Origin: Methylobacterium planeticum
GTDB lineage: Bacteria > Pseudomonadota > Alphaproteobacteria > Rhizobiales > Beijerinckiaceae
Assembly (NCBI RefSeq): GCF_008806345.1
Contig: NZ_VZZJ01000003.1
Coordinates: 1-64,000, forward strand
DNA: 64,000 bases
Reading direction: 5' to 3'
Shown here piece after piece: positions 48,798 through 56,597 of the stretch. The stretch's first letter is position 1; each line of letters opens with the position of its first letter. The position numbers and the translations under genes are program-made. The notes below the pieces were generated by a model. That model ran no database searches. It worked only from the letters and a program-made list of their open reading frames with translations, and was not told the origin of the DNA.

Positions 48798-50090
48798 TCA
48801 CCCCTGCAGCGCCTCCTCGGCCTGAGCGAAATGGGCGGCCCAGCTCGGGCCGGCATAGCCGTCGAGGCGCGCCGCGAGGGTGGCCCGCCGCGCCGAGCCC
48901 GGCGCGCCGAGATCCTCGACGGCCCGGATCCAGCCGGGGCCGTCGAGGGGATCGAGGAACTCCGCGAAGCCCTCGCCGATCTCGCGGTGGACCGGGATGT
49001 CGGAGGCGATCACGGGCAGGCCGCTGGCGGCGGCCTCCACCACCGGCAATCCGTAGCCCTCCGTGAAGGAGGGCATCAGCAGGGCGGTGGCGCTGCGCAT
49101 CAGGGCGGCGAGCCCGGGGGTCGACAGCCCCGAGACCTCGATCACGGGCTCGCGGATCGCCGCGCAGCGCTCCAGCATGTCGACGATGTTCTCCGCCTCC
49201 CAGCCCCGGCGCCCGACGAGGACGAGGCGGGGCAGGACCCGGCTGGACGCCCCGTCACCCGCCCGGCGCTCGGCCATCGCCCGCCAGGCCTGGAGCAGCA
49301 GCAGGTGGTTCTTGCGCGGCTCGATCGTGCCGCAGACCAGGAAGGTCGGGCGTTCGGGGGCGAAGCCCGGCCCCTCGGGGCGGAACACCGGCTCGACCCC
49401 GAGATGGGCCACCGTGACGGGCTTTGGCGCAAGCCCGAGCCAAGCGATGTGGCGCGAGACCTGATCGCCCACATCGCCCGAGTTGACGATGATGCGGTGG
49501 GCGTGGCGCGCGATGGTGCGCATCCGCTCCGCGTGCCGCCCGGCCTCGCCGGGGCGCCCGTATTCCGGGTGGGTGATCGGGATCAGGTCGTGGACGAAGA
49601 AGACCGGGCGGATGTCCGGCCGGTCGTAGAGCCAGTCGAACCGCTCCGGCCGGTCGAGGCGCAGGTGCGAGGTGTGGACGTAGAGCGTGCCGGGCGGCAG
49701 CGCCGCGACCCCCGTCCCCCGCAGGGTGCGGCCCGCGGTCTCGGCCTGGACCCGCCGGCGCCCCCAGGGGCCGGACGCCGCCGGCCGCGCCGCAGCCCCC
49801 GGATCCGGCCGCCCCGCCAGCCGGGCCGCGAGCCGGAGATAGACGGGATCCGCCTCCGCGGCGATATCCTCGACCCAGCCCGCCGCGACCGCCGCGACGA
49901 TCGCCTCGGAGGTTTCCCGGTCGAGGATGCGGGGGCCGAGCCCGGTGGAGACCAGCCCGAAGCGCGGACCCGCCCCGGCGAGGACGTGGCGCGCATAGGC
50001 GAGGTCGACCCGGTCGATCCCCGAGGGGCTGGCGTGGCGCAGGCGGGTGATGAGGCGGGTGAGATCGAAGGCAATCGCGGTCTCGGGCAT
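48798..50090 (-). CDS. Family 4 glycosyltransferase
   Basis: A 430-residue GT-B transferase. The C-terminal donor half has FLVCGTIEPRKNHLLLLQAW and the E-x7-E motif in PSFTEGYGLPVVEAAASGLPVIAS. The N-terminal acceptor half has FFVHDLIPITHPEYGRPG and AHRIIVNSGDVGDQV. It resembles mannosyl/rhamnosyl transferases of surface polysaccharide synthesis. It is not clustered with other polysaccharide genes. The start at 50090 is chosen over a longer Arg/Pro-rich frame that runs through a 14-nt repeat. Confidence 0.9.
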   Translation of the reverse strand: MPETAIAFDLTRLITRLRHASPSGIDRVDLAYARHVLAGAGPRFGLVSTGLGPRILDRETSEAIVAAVAAGWVEDIAAEADPVYLRLAARLAGRPDPGAAARPAASGPWGRRRVQAETAGRTLRGTGVAALPPGTLYVHTSHLRLDRPERFDWLYDRPDIRPVFFVHDLIPITHPEYGRPGEAGRHAERMRTIARHAHRIIVNSGDVGDQVSRHIAWLGLAPKPVTVAHLGVEPVFRPEGPGFAPERPTFLVCGTIEPRKNHLLLLQAWRAMAERRAGDGASSRVLPRLVLVGRRGWEAENIVDMLERCAAIREPVIEVSGLSTPGLAALMRSATALLMPSFTEGYGLPVVEAAASGLPVIASDIPVHREIGEGFAEFLDPLDGPGWIRAVEDLGAPGSARRATLAARLDGYAGPSWAAHFAQAEEALQG

Positions 50091-50115
50091 GATCCTCCAG
50101 GCGGCGCGGCAGGCT

Positions 50116-50171
50116 GGACTTGCGGGGCGGGACTTGCGGAGCAGGACTTGTGGGACAGGACTTGCGGGGCG
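50116..50171. repeat. 14-nt tandem repeat, 4 copies
   Basis: Four tandem units of GGACTTGCGGGGCG (50116, 50130, 50144, 50158); copies 1 and 4 are identical and the middle two carry 2-4 changes. It lies 26 nt upstream of the GT4 start, inside its leader. Same period as the array at 1547-1696, different sequence. Confidence 0.92.
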
Positions 50172-50297
50172 GGATCCCGGGCGAGCGGGAGCCGGCCGGA
50201 GACCGGCGCGGCGCCGGCTGCTGCGCCCGGTTAACGTCCCGGCGCGCCGAGGGCCAGCCATGCCGGCACCGGCGCCGGTCCGGCATCAGGATGGGGG

Positions 50298-50325
50298 TTG
50301 CGCAGCCCAGACCGGAAAGCTAAGA
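50298..50325 (+). promoter_or_regulatory. Candidate promoter of tRNA-Pro(GGG)
   Basis: TTGCGC (50298-50303), a 16-nt spacer and CTAAGA (50320-50325), 21 nt before the mature tRNA. Confidence 0.5.
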
Positions 50326-50346
50326 CGCGCAGGCCCTTTGGGGCGT

Positions 50347-50424
50347 CGGAGCGTAGCGCAGCCCGGTTAGCGCACTAGTCTGGGGGACTAGGGGTCGGAG
50401 GTTCGAATCCTCTCGCTCCGACCA
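50347..50424 (+). tRNA. tRNA-Pro (anticodon GGG)
   Basis: A 78-nt gene including CCA. The acceptor stem is CGGAGCG/CGCTCCG, with anticodon stem CTAGT/ACTAG, loop CTGGGGG (anticodon GGG, reading CCC/CCU), and T-arm GGAGG-TTCGAAT-CCTCT. It has its own promoter and terminator. Confidence 0.97.
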
Positions 50425-50456
50425 TTCCTCGCCTGCATCGGCAGCGCGAGGCGCGA

Positions 50457-50479
50457 AGCGGCCCTCGGGTCGCTTTTTT
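50457..50479 (+). terminator. Intrinsic terminator after tRNA-Pro(GGG)
   Basis: AGCGGCCC (50457-50464) pairs with GGGTCGCT (50467-50474, one G-U pair), followed by six Ts (50474-50479), 33 nt after the tRNA. Confidence 0.88.
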
Positions 50480-50638
50480 CTGTTCTGGCCCCCTGCCTGT
50501 CCACAAGCCGCCGCATGCCCCGCGGGATCGGTCTTCGCTCCCGCGCCGTTACTCTGCGGCTGGGGGTTCGATCGGATGGTCCTGGCGGAGCGGCCCGAGG
50601 GATGCCGCGCCGCGCGGAGGCTCATCGGAAAGGCATCC

Positions 50639-51130
50639 ATGACGCGGAGCATTCTGACGCGCGCCCGGGTATTCACCGCATTCGCCTCCTCGGTCGCGCA
50701 CGCGGCGGGGCGGCCGAGCGCCTTCGCGCTCTGCCTCGTGGTCATCCTGGCCTGGGCGGTGAGCGGGCCCTTCTTCCACTATTCCGACACCTGGCAGCTG
50801 ATCATCAACACCGGCACCACCATCGTGACCTTCCTGATGGTGTTCCTGATCCAGAATACGCAGAACCGGGACGGGGCGGCGATCCAGGCCAAGCTCGACG
50901 AGCTGATCCGCGCGAGCGCGGCGCACAACCGCTACATCGGCATCGAGTCCCTGACCGAGGAGGAGCTGCGGGACCTGCGGGACCGCTGCGCCAGCCGGGC
51001 GCGGTCGAGCCGGCAGGACGCCGCTCAGCAGGCGGCCCAGGAGGCCGCCAACGCGGCCGAGGTGGAGGCCGACCGCAAGGCCCGCGCGGCGGCGCAGGAC
51101 GCCGCCGGCATGCCCTCCTATCCGGAATAG
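50639..51130 (+). CDS. Low-affinity iron permease family protein
   Basis: A 163-residue inner-membrane protein of the low-affinity iron permease family (PF04120). Two helices (FALCLVVILAWAVSGPFF, then WQLIINTGTTIVTFLMVFLI) are followed by the signature QNTQNRDGAAIQAKLDELI. The tail beyond about residue 115 is an Ala/Glu/Arg coiled coil. The name derives from yeast Fet4; bacterial members may not transport iron. The ATG at 50639 is chosen because the upstream 21 residues have no family match. Confidence 0.88.
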   Translation: MTRSILTRARVFTAFASSVAHAAGRPSAFALCLVVILAWAVSGPFFHYSDTWQLIINTGTTIVTFLMVFLIQNTQNRDGAAIQAKLDELIRASAAHNRYIGIESLTEEELRDLRDRCASRARSSRQDAAQQAAQEAANAAEVEADRKARAAAQDAAGMPSYPE

Positions 51131-51186
51131 CGGCTCCCCGCGGTTTGTCCCGCGCGGGCCCTTCCGGTATCGGCCTGGGCAGGCCG

Positions 51187-51214
51187 GTCCCGGCAGCTCC
51201 GTCCCGGCAGCTCC
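51187..51214. repeat. 14-nt tandem duplication
   Basis: GTCCCGGCAGCTCC occurs twice in tandem (51187-51200, 51201-51214), directly before the FAD-dehydrogenase gene. The third 14-nt-period repeat in the window. Confidence 0.85.
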
Positions 51215-51247
51215 GGCAGGGCGGCCCCACGGCACGCAGAGGATGCC

Positions 51248-52675
51248 ATGCACGCGAACATGCACGCGATCACGCCCGCATCTCGCCAGCGGCCCGACCC
51301 CGAGACCCTCGGGCGGGCGCTGGCGGCCCTCGTGGCGCGGTTCGGCGCGCGGGTGTCGACGGGCCTCGCCCTGCGCGAGCAGCATGCCAGCACCCTCACC
51401 TGGGTGCCGAACCAGCCCCCGGACGCGGTGGTGTTTCCCCACAGCACCGCGGAGGTGCAGGCGGTGGTGCGCATCTGCGCCGAGCACGGGATGCCCGTCA
51501 TCGCCTTCGGGACGGGCTCGTCCCTCGAGGGCCACGTCAACGCGCCCTACGGCGGGATCTCGATCGACCTCTCGGGGCTGAACCGCATCCTCGCGGTGCA
51601 CGCGGAGGACCTCGATTGCGTGGTCGAGGCCGGCGTCACCCGCAAGGCGCTGAACGCGCATCTGCGCGACCAGGGTTTGTTCTTCCCGATCGATCCCGGC
51701 GCCGACGCCTCGCTCGGCGGCATGGCGGCGACGCGGGCCTCCGGCACCAACGCGGTCCGCTACGGCACCATGCGCGACAGCGTGCTGGCGCTGACCGCCG
51801 TGATGCCCGACGGCACGCTGATCCGCACCGGCAGCCGCGCCCGCAAGAGCTCCGCCGGCTACGACCTGACCCGGCTCCTCGTCGGCTCCGAGGGCACCCT
51901 CGGGATCATCACCGAGCTGACCCTGCGCCTCAGCGGCATCCCGGAGGCGATCTCGGCGGGCATCTGCCCGTTCCCGAGCATCGGCTCGGCCTGCGACGCC
52001 ACCATCCTGACGATCCAGTCCGGGCTGCCGATCGCCCGGATCGAGCTTCTCGACGAGGTTCAGGTGCGGGCCTGCAACGCCTACGCGAAGCTCGACCTTC
52101 CCGAGACCCCGCTGCTCCTCTGCGAGTTCCACGGCACCGACGCCTCGGTGCGCGAGCAGGCCGAGCGCTTCGGCGAGATCGCGGCCGAGCAGGGCGGCGG
52201 GCCCTTCGCCTGGGCCACACAGGCCGAGGAGCGCAGCCGCCTCTGGCAGGCGCGCCACGACGCCTACTGGGCCGCCCTGAGCCTGCGGCCGGGCGCGAAG
52301 GCGATCTCCACCGACGTCTGCGTGCCGATCTCGCGTCTCGCCGAATGCGTCGAGGCCTCGAAGGCCGACATCGTGGAGAGCGGCCTCGTCGCCCCGATCG
52401 TCGGGCATGTGGGCGACGGCAACTTCCACTGCCTCCTCCTCGTCGACCCCGACGCGCCGGACGAGGTGGCGCGGGGCACCGCCCTGATCGACCGGCTGGT
52501 GCGCCGGGCGCTCGCCCTCGACGGCACCTGCAGCGGCGAGCACGGCATCGGCCAGAAGAAGATCCGATTCATGGAGGAGGAGCACGGTCCGGACGCCCTC
52601 GCGCTGATGCGCGCCCTGAAGCGAACCCTCGATCCGCAGGCGATCATGAACCCCGGCAAGGTCCTGGAGGCCTGA
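51248..52675 (+). CDS. FAD-linked D-lactate/glycolate-type dehydrogenase
   Basis: A 475-residue flavoprotein of the GlcD/DLD family. The PCMH-type FAD domain has VIAFGTGSSLEGHVNAPYGG, FPIDPGADASLGGMAATRAS and LVGSEGTLGIITELTL. The C-terminal cap ends with the metal/substrate histidines in PIVGHVGDGNFHCLLL and CSGEHGIGQKK. The likely reaction is oxidation of a D-2-hydroxyacid (D-lactate) with electrons passed to the respiratory chain. There is no adjacent glcE or glcF, which favours a single-subunit D-lactate dehydrogenase. AGAGG precedes the ATG. Confidence 0.92.
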   Translation: MHANMHAITPASRQRPDPETLGRALAALVARFGARVSTGLALREQHASTLTWVPNQPPDAVVFPHSTAEVQAVVRICAEHGMPVIAFGTGSSLEGHVNAPYGGISIDLSGLNRILAVHAEDLDCVVEAGVTRKALNAHLRDQGLFFPIDPGADASLGGMAATRASGTNAVRYGTMRDSVLALTAVMPDGTLIRTGSRARKSSAGYDLTRLLVGSEGTLGIITELTLRLSGIPEAISAGICPFPSIGSACDATILTIQSGLPIARIELLDEVQVRACNAYAKLDLPETPLLLCEFHGTDASVREQAERFGEIAAEQGGGPFAWATQAEERSRLWQARHDAYWAALSLRPGAKAISTDVCVPISRLAECVEASKADIVESGLVAPIVGHVGDGNFHCLLLVDPDAPDEVARGTALIDRLVRRALALDGTCSGEHGIGQKKIRFMEEEHGPDALALMRALKRTLDPQAIMNPGKVLEA

Positions 52676-52702
52676 TCCGGCCGGCGCGCTAGCGCACGCG
52701 GC

Positions 52703-52744
52703 GGCCCGGGGCGGACCCAGGCGGCGAACCGCCGGCCCCGGGCC
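52703..52744 (+). terminator. Cruciform-like GC hairpin after the dehydrogenase
   Basis: GGCCCGGGGC (52703-52712) pairs with GCCCCGGGCC (52735-52744), and an inner GGCGG-CGAA-CCGCC hairpin sits inside. No T-run. Confidence 0.6.
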
Positions 52745-52837
52745 CCCGTTGATCCGGTCAGGAGACGAGGCCGAACCGGCCCGCGCTCGCATCGCGGCCG
52801 GACGGCCCGGGGTCACGCTGCCACGGGATCTGCCGCC

Positions 52838-53095
52838 ATGCCCACCGAAGCCCGCCGCGCCGAGTTCGCCCGGAAGGCCCTTGCGAGTCACGCCCGGGCC
52901 CACACGCAAGCCCATGCCACGTTGCGCCGCTGGCCCTCCGTCCGGGCCGGGGACGACATCGCCGAGTGCGACATCGTCGATCTCATCACCGACCTGCTGC
53001 TCCTGGCCCGGCTGCGCGGGCACGACCCCGCCAGCATCGTCAGCAAGGCCGAGCGCCACGTCTACGCCGAGACCGGCCGCCGTTACGGGCCGTAG
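52838..53095 (+). CDS. Small soluble protein, unknown
   Basis: An 85-residue product with helical character: EARRAEFARKALASHARAHTQ, then DIVDLITDLLLLARLRGHDPASIVSKAERH and YAETGRRYGP. The central acidic-hydrophobic helix resembles short proteins that dimerise through helices. No family was recognised. The ribosome site is weak. Retained because codon use is normal and both ends fit the gaps. Confidence 0.55.
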   Translation: MPTEARRAEFARKALASHARAHTQAHATLRRWPSVRAGDDIAECDIVDLITDLLLLARLRGHDPASIVSKAERHVYAETGRRYGP

Positions 53096-53234
53096 GCGCC
53101 GCCGAGGGGCCGCCCCGCGCGCCGATGTGCGGCGCGGCACCACGAAACCAACGAGCCTGTGCGACGAAACATTTGCGCAAACACCGTTCGCTACACGTCA
53201 CGCGAAGTGACCGGACGAAGCGGAGGCAGCCCAG

Positions 53235-53429
53235 ATGACCGTTGCAGTTCAGGCCCATCGCCTCGTCGTCGTGGTGGTCGCGCTCGCCTTCGCGGTGGCC
53301 CCGATCGCCAACCCGCTGCTCCTCGGCCTCGTCCTCATCCTCGGCGGCACCGTCGCGGCCTACCGGGGCGCCAGCGACCTCGTGGCGATCGCCCGCGACG
53401 GCGAGGTGGTGTTCCGCCACTACATCTGA
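53235..53429 (+). CDS. Small two-helix membrane protein
   Basis: A 64-residue protein with two hydrophobic segments (about 9-24 and 26-43: HRLVVVVVALAFAVAPIA and PLLLGLVLILGGTVAAY) and a short charged tail. GGAGG sits 8 nt before the ATG. No family known. It is convergent with spoVR. Confidence 0.6.
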   Translation: MTVAVQAHRLVVVVVALAFAVAPIANPLLLGLVLILGGTVAAYRGASDLVAIARDGEVVFRHYI

Positions 53430-53522
53430 GCGGATGCGGCCGACCTTCGCCGCGTCCGCGGACGAGGTTTGAGATCCGGGTCGCGACGGGGGGCCGGGCC
53501 GGCGCCCCTCCCCGCGCGGGCC

Positions 53523-55097
53523 TCAGAAGAAGATCGGCCGGGCGCTCGCCGCGTGCTCGCCGAGCACGCTGCCGGTCGCGGGGTCGACCTCCTTCAACAC
53601 GACATCGTAGCCCCAGAGGTCGGCGAGGTGCTGCAGCACCCGCTTGGCGTCGTCCTTCTGCAGGGTGATGCGGTTCAGCGCCCTGTGGTGCAGGATCAGG
53701 CGGCGGTCGCCCTCGAGGTCGACGTCGATCACCTCGATATCGGGGTCGAGCCAGGCCACGTCGTACTGCCGGGCGAAGGAGCGGCGCATCTTCCGGTAGC
53801 CGCGCTCGTCGTGGATCGCCTCGACCCGCAGCTCGGGCTCCTCGGGATCGTCGACGACGTGGAACAGGCGCAGGTCCCGCATCAGCTTCGGGCTGAGGAA
53901 CTGCGCGATGAAGCTCTCGTCCCGGTAATTCGCCCAGATGTCGCGCAGGACCGCCATGGCGTCGCCGGTGCCGGCGATCTCGGGGAACCACTGGCGGTCC
54001 TCCGCGGTCGGCAGCTCCACGATGCGGGCGATGTCCTGCATCATGGCGAAGCCGATCGCGTAGGGGTTGTGGCCGCCATAGGAGCGGTCGTCGTAGTTCG
54101 GCTGGCGGATGACGTTGGTGTGCGATTGCAGGAACTCGAGATAGGCCGCCTCGCCGATCAGGCCCTTCTCGGACAGCGCGTTCATGATCCGGTAGTGGCT
54201 GTAGGTGGCGCAGCCCTCGTTCATCACCTTGGTCTGGCGCTGCGGGTAGAAGTACTGGGCCACGAGGCGGACGATGCGCAGGATCTCGCGCTGCCAGGGG
54301 CGCAGGCGCGGGGCGGCCTTCTCCAGGAAGTAGAGGATGTTCTCCTGCGGCAGTTCGAGGAGGGCGCGGCGGCGCTCGGCCGCGAGGTCCGGCCGGGCCC
54401 CCGCCGCCTTCTGCGGCAGGGTGCGCCAGAGGTCGTTGTAGATCTGCTCGCCGTGCTGCTCGCGCTCGCGCTCGCGGCGCTGCTCGGAGGCGAGGTCGGG
54501 CCGCTTCTTCCGGGGATAGCGGTGGACGCCCTGGCTCATCAGGGCGTGGGCGGCGTCCAGCACCTGCTCCACGGCCTGGTGCCCGTACCGCTCCTCGCAG
54601 CGCGAGATGTAGCTCTTGGCGAAGTCGAGATAGTCGAGGATGCCCTCGGCATCGGTCCATTGCCGGAACAGGTAGTTGTTCTTGAAGAAGTGGTTGTGGC
54701 CGAAGGCGGCGTGCGCGATCACGAGGGTCTGCATCGTCGCCGTGTTCTCCTCCATCACGTAGGAGATGCACGGGTCGGAGTTGATCACGATCTCGTAGGC
54801 CAGCCCCATCAGGCCGCGGCGATAGCCCGCCTCGTGCTGGGCGAAGTGCTTGCCGAAGGACCAGTGCTTGTAGAACAGCGGCATGCCGATCGACGCGTAG
54901 GCGTCGAGCATCTGCTCGGCCGTGATGATCTCGATCTGGTTCGGATACCAGGACAGGCCGAGCTCGGGCCCGGCGATCGCCTCGCAGGCGTCGTGGATGC
55001 GCCGGATCGTGTCGAAGTCCCAGTCGTTGCCGGTGAACAGCGGCTTGACCGACCCGGAGATGGTCTGGGGCTTCGTGCGGCTCAGGCTGCCGACCAT
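53523..55097 (-). CDS. spoVR: SpoVR/YcgB family protein
   Basis: A 524-residue protein of the SpoVR family. Conserved blocks include GNDWDFDTIRRIHDACEAIA, YPNQIEIITAEQMLDAYAS, the His-rich AHAAFGHNHFFKNNYLF, and RQPNYDDRSYGGHNPYAIGFAMM. Named for Bacillus spore cortex formation, but widespread in non-sporing bacteria, where it travels with prkA and yeaH. It is the third gene of that set here, 87 bp after yeaH. The start at 55097 (MVGSLSRTK) follows AAGGA. The biochemical role is unknown. Confidence 0.96.
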   Translation of the reverse strand: MVGSLSRTKPQTISGSVKPLFTGNDWDFDTIRRIHDACEAIAGPELGLSWYPNQIEIITAEQMLDAYASIGMPLFYKHWSFGKHFAQHEAGYRRGLMGLAYEIVINSDPCISYVMEENTATMQTLVIAHAAFGHNHFFKNNYLFRQWTDAEGILDYLDFAKSYISRCEERYGHQAVEQVLDAAHALMSQGVHRYPRKKRPDLASEQRREREREQHGEQIYNDLWRTLPQKAAGARPDLAAERRRALLELPQENILYFLEKAAPRLRPWQREILRIVRLVAQYFYPQRQTKVMNEGCATYSHYRIMNALSEKGLIGEAAYLEFLQSHTNVIRQPNYDDRSYGGHNPYAIGFAMMQDIARIVELPTAEDRQWFPEIAGTGDAMAVLRDIWANYRDESFIAQFLSPKLMRDLRLFHVVDDPEEPELRVEAIHDERGYRKMRRSFARQYDVAWLDPDIEVIDVDLEGDRRLILHHRALNRITLQKDDAKRVLQHLADLWGYDVVLKEVDPATGSVLGEHAASARPIFF

Positions 55098-55184
55098 GAA
55101 AACCGTCCTTTTCCTTGGACCCCTGCCCCCTCGGGAGGGGCGCATCTCGTCAGGGCGGGCGGCGGCGCCCGCCCCCAGGCGGCC

Positions 55185-56486
55185 TCAGCCCTCCGCGCTC
55201 GCCTGCGCGTCCTTGCGGCCGAACAATTCGCGGAAGACGGGGTAGATCTCGCGGCGGTGGTTGACCTTCCGCATCGCGATGGCCCCCCCCGACTTGGCGA
55301 TGCCCTCGTAGGTCCGCCACAGGGTGGTGCGGTGCTCGACGAAGCCGGCGCGCGGGCCGTTCTCGTCGCCGACCTCCAGGTAGGCGAAGTGCTGGCACGC
55401 CGGCAGGATGTGGCTGCGCAGCAATTCCGTCGAGGTCGGCCCGTCGCTCGAGACGTTGTCGCCGTCCGAGGCCTGGGCCGCGTAGATGTTCCAGTCGTCG
55501 GGCGAGTAGCGCTCGGCGATGACGCGCTTCATCTCGACGAGGGCCGAGGAGACCAGGGTGCCGCCGGTCTCGCGGGAGCCGAAGAAGGTCTCCTCGTCGA
55601 CCTCGGTCGCCCGGTCGGTGTGGCGGATGAACACGATCTCCACGTGCCGGTAGCGGCGCGTGAGGAAGATGTGCAGCAGGATGTAGAACCGCTTGGCGAG
55701 GTCCTTCATGTGCTCGGTCATCGAGCCCGAGACGTCCATCAGGCAGAACATCACCGCCTGGGCCACCGGCCTCGGATAGGGCTCGAAGCGGCGGTAGCGC
55801 AGGTCGATCGGGTCGACATAGGGGATGCGCTTCGAGCGCTCGCGCAGCATCTCGAGGGCGAGGAGCAGGTCCGACAGGGCAGGATCGCCCGGCCGCGCCT
55901 CGGCGATGCGGGCCTCGAGGGCCGCGATCTCGTCCGGCTTCGGCCGCTTGAGGGCGATGCGCCGCGACATCGAGTTGCGGAGCGTGCGGGTCAGGGCGAG
56001 GTTGGCGGGGGAGCCCGTCACCGTGTAGCCGGCGCGGCGCAGCCCCTCGGTCTCGACCACGGCGAGGCGGCGCTTGGCGAGGTCGGGCAGCTCGAGATCC
56101 TCGAGGAACAGCTCGAGGAACTCCTCCCGGGTCAGGACGAAGCGAAAGGCATCCTCGCTGTTCTCCCCGCCCTCGCCGCCCTCGCCCGAGCCGCTGCCGC
56201 CCCCGCCGCCCGACGGGCGCTCGATGCGGTCGCCCTCCACGTAGGTCTTGTTGCCGGGCAGGATGTGGTCCTGCAGGCCGGTGCCGGACTGGCGCGAGAA
56301 GCGGGGCTCGCGCACCCCGTCCGCCGGCACCGAGACGCGCCCGTCCTTGCCGAGGTCCTTGATGTCCTTCTCACGGGCGGATTCACGCACCGCGCGCTGG
56401 GCCACATCCTTGACCCGGCGCAGGAAGCGCTGCCGATTGGCGAGGCTCTTGCCGCCTGGATTGAGCCGACGGTCGACGATGTGCAT
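55185..56486 (-). CDS. yeaH: YeaH/YhbH (DUF444) VWA-like protein
   Basis: 433 residues, DUF444. The N-terminal half (IVDRRLNPGGKSLANRQRFLRR) is basic and carries a Gly/Ser-rich low-complexity patch at about 90-105. The C-terminal half is von Willebrand A-like, with the metal-site MFCLMDVSGSMTEHMKDLAKRF and IVFIRHTDRATEVDEETFF. It acts with the kinase PrkA/YeaG in stress and starvation responses. It is 111 bp after prkA, with a hairpin in between. Confidence 0.95.
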   Translation of the reverse strand: MHIVDRRLNPGGKSLANRQRFLRRVKDVAQRAVRESAREKDIKDLGKDGRVSVPADGVREPRFSRQSGTGLQDHILPGNKTYVEGDRIERPSGGGGGSGSGEGGEGGENSEDAFRFVLTREEFLELFLEDLELPDLAKRRLAVVETEGLRRAGYTVTGSPANLALTRTLRNSMSRRIALKRPKPDEIAALEARIAEARPGDPALSDLLLALEMLRERSKRIPYVDPIDLRYRRFEPYPRPVAQAVMFCLMDVSGSMTEHMKDLAKRFYILLHIFLTRRYRHVEIVFIRHTDRATEVDEETFFGSRETGGTLVSSALVEMKRVIAERYSPDDWNIYAAQASDGDNVSSDGPTSTELLRSHILPACQHFAYLEVGDENGPRAGFVEHRTTLWRTYEGIAKSGGAIAMRKVNHRREIYPVFRELFGRKDAQASAEG

Positions 56487-56577
56487 CCGGTCTCTTCGCC
56501 TTCGCCCTCAAGTCTCGACCGGTTCAGTATTCCCGGCCGATCGCCCGAAACTGTGGCGGCGGAGGGTCCAAAACCGT

Positions 56578-56594
56578 TCCCCCGGAGCGGGGGA
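56578..56594 (-). terminator. Intercistronic hairpin between prkA and yeaH
   Basis: TCCCCCG (56578-56584) pairs with CGGGGGA (56588-56594) around GAG, four nt after the prkA stop. On the minus strand it is followed shortly by TTTT. It may attenuate yeaH-spoVR or stabilise the prkA 3' end. Confidence 0.55.
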
Positions 56595-56597
56595 GGC

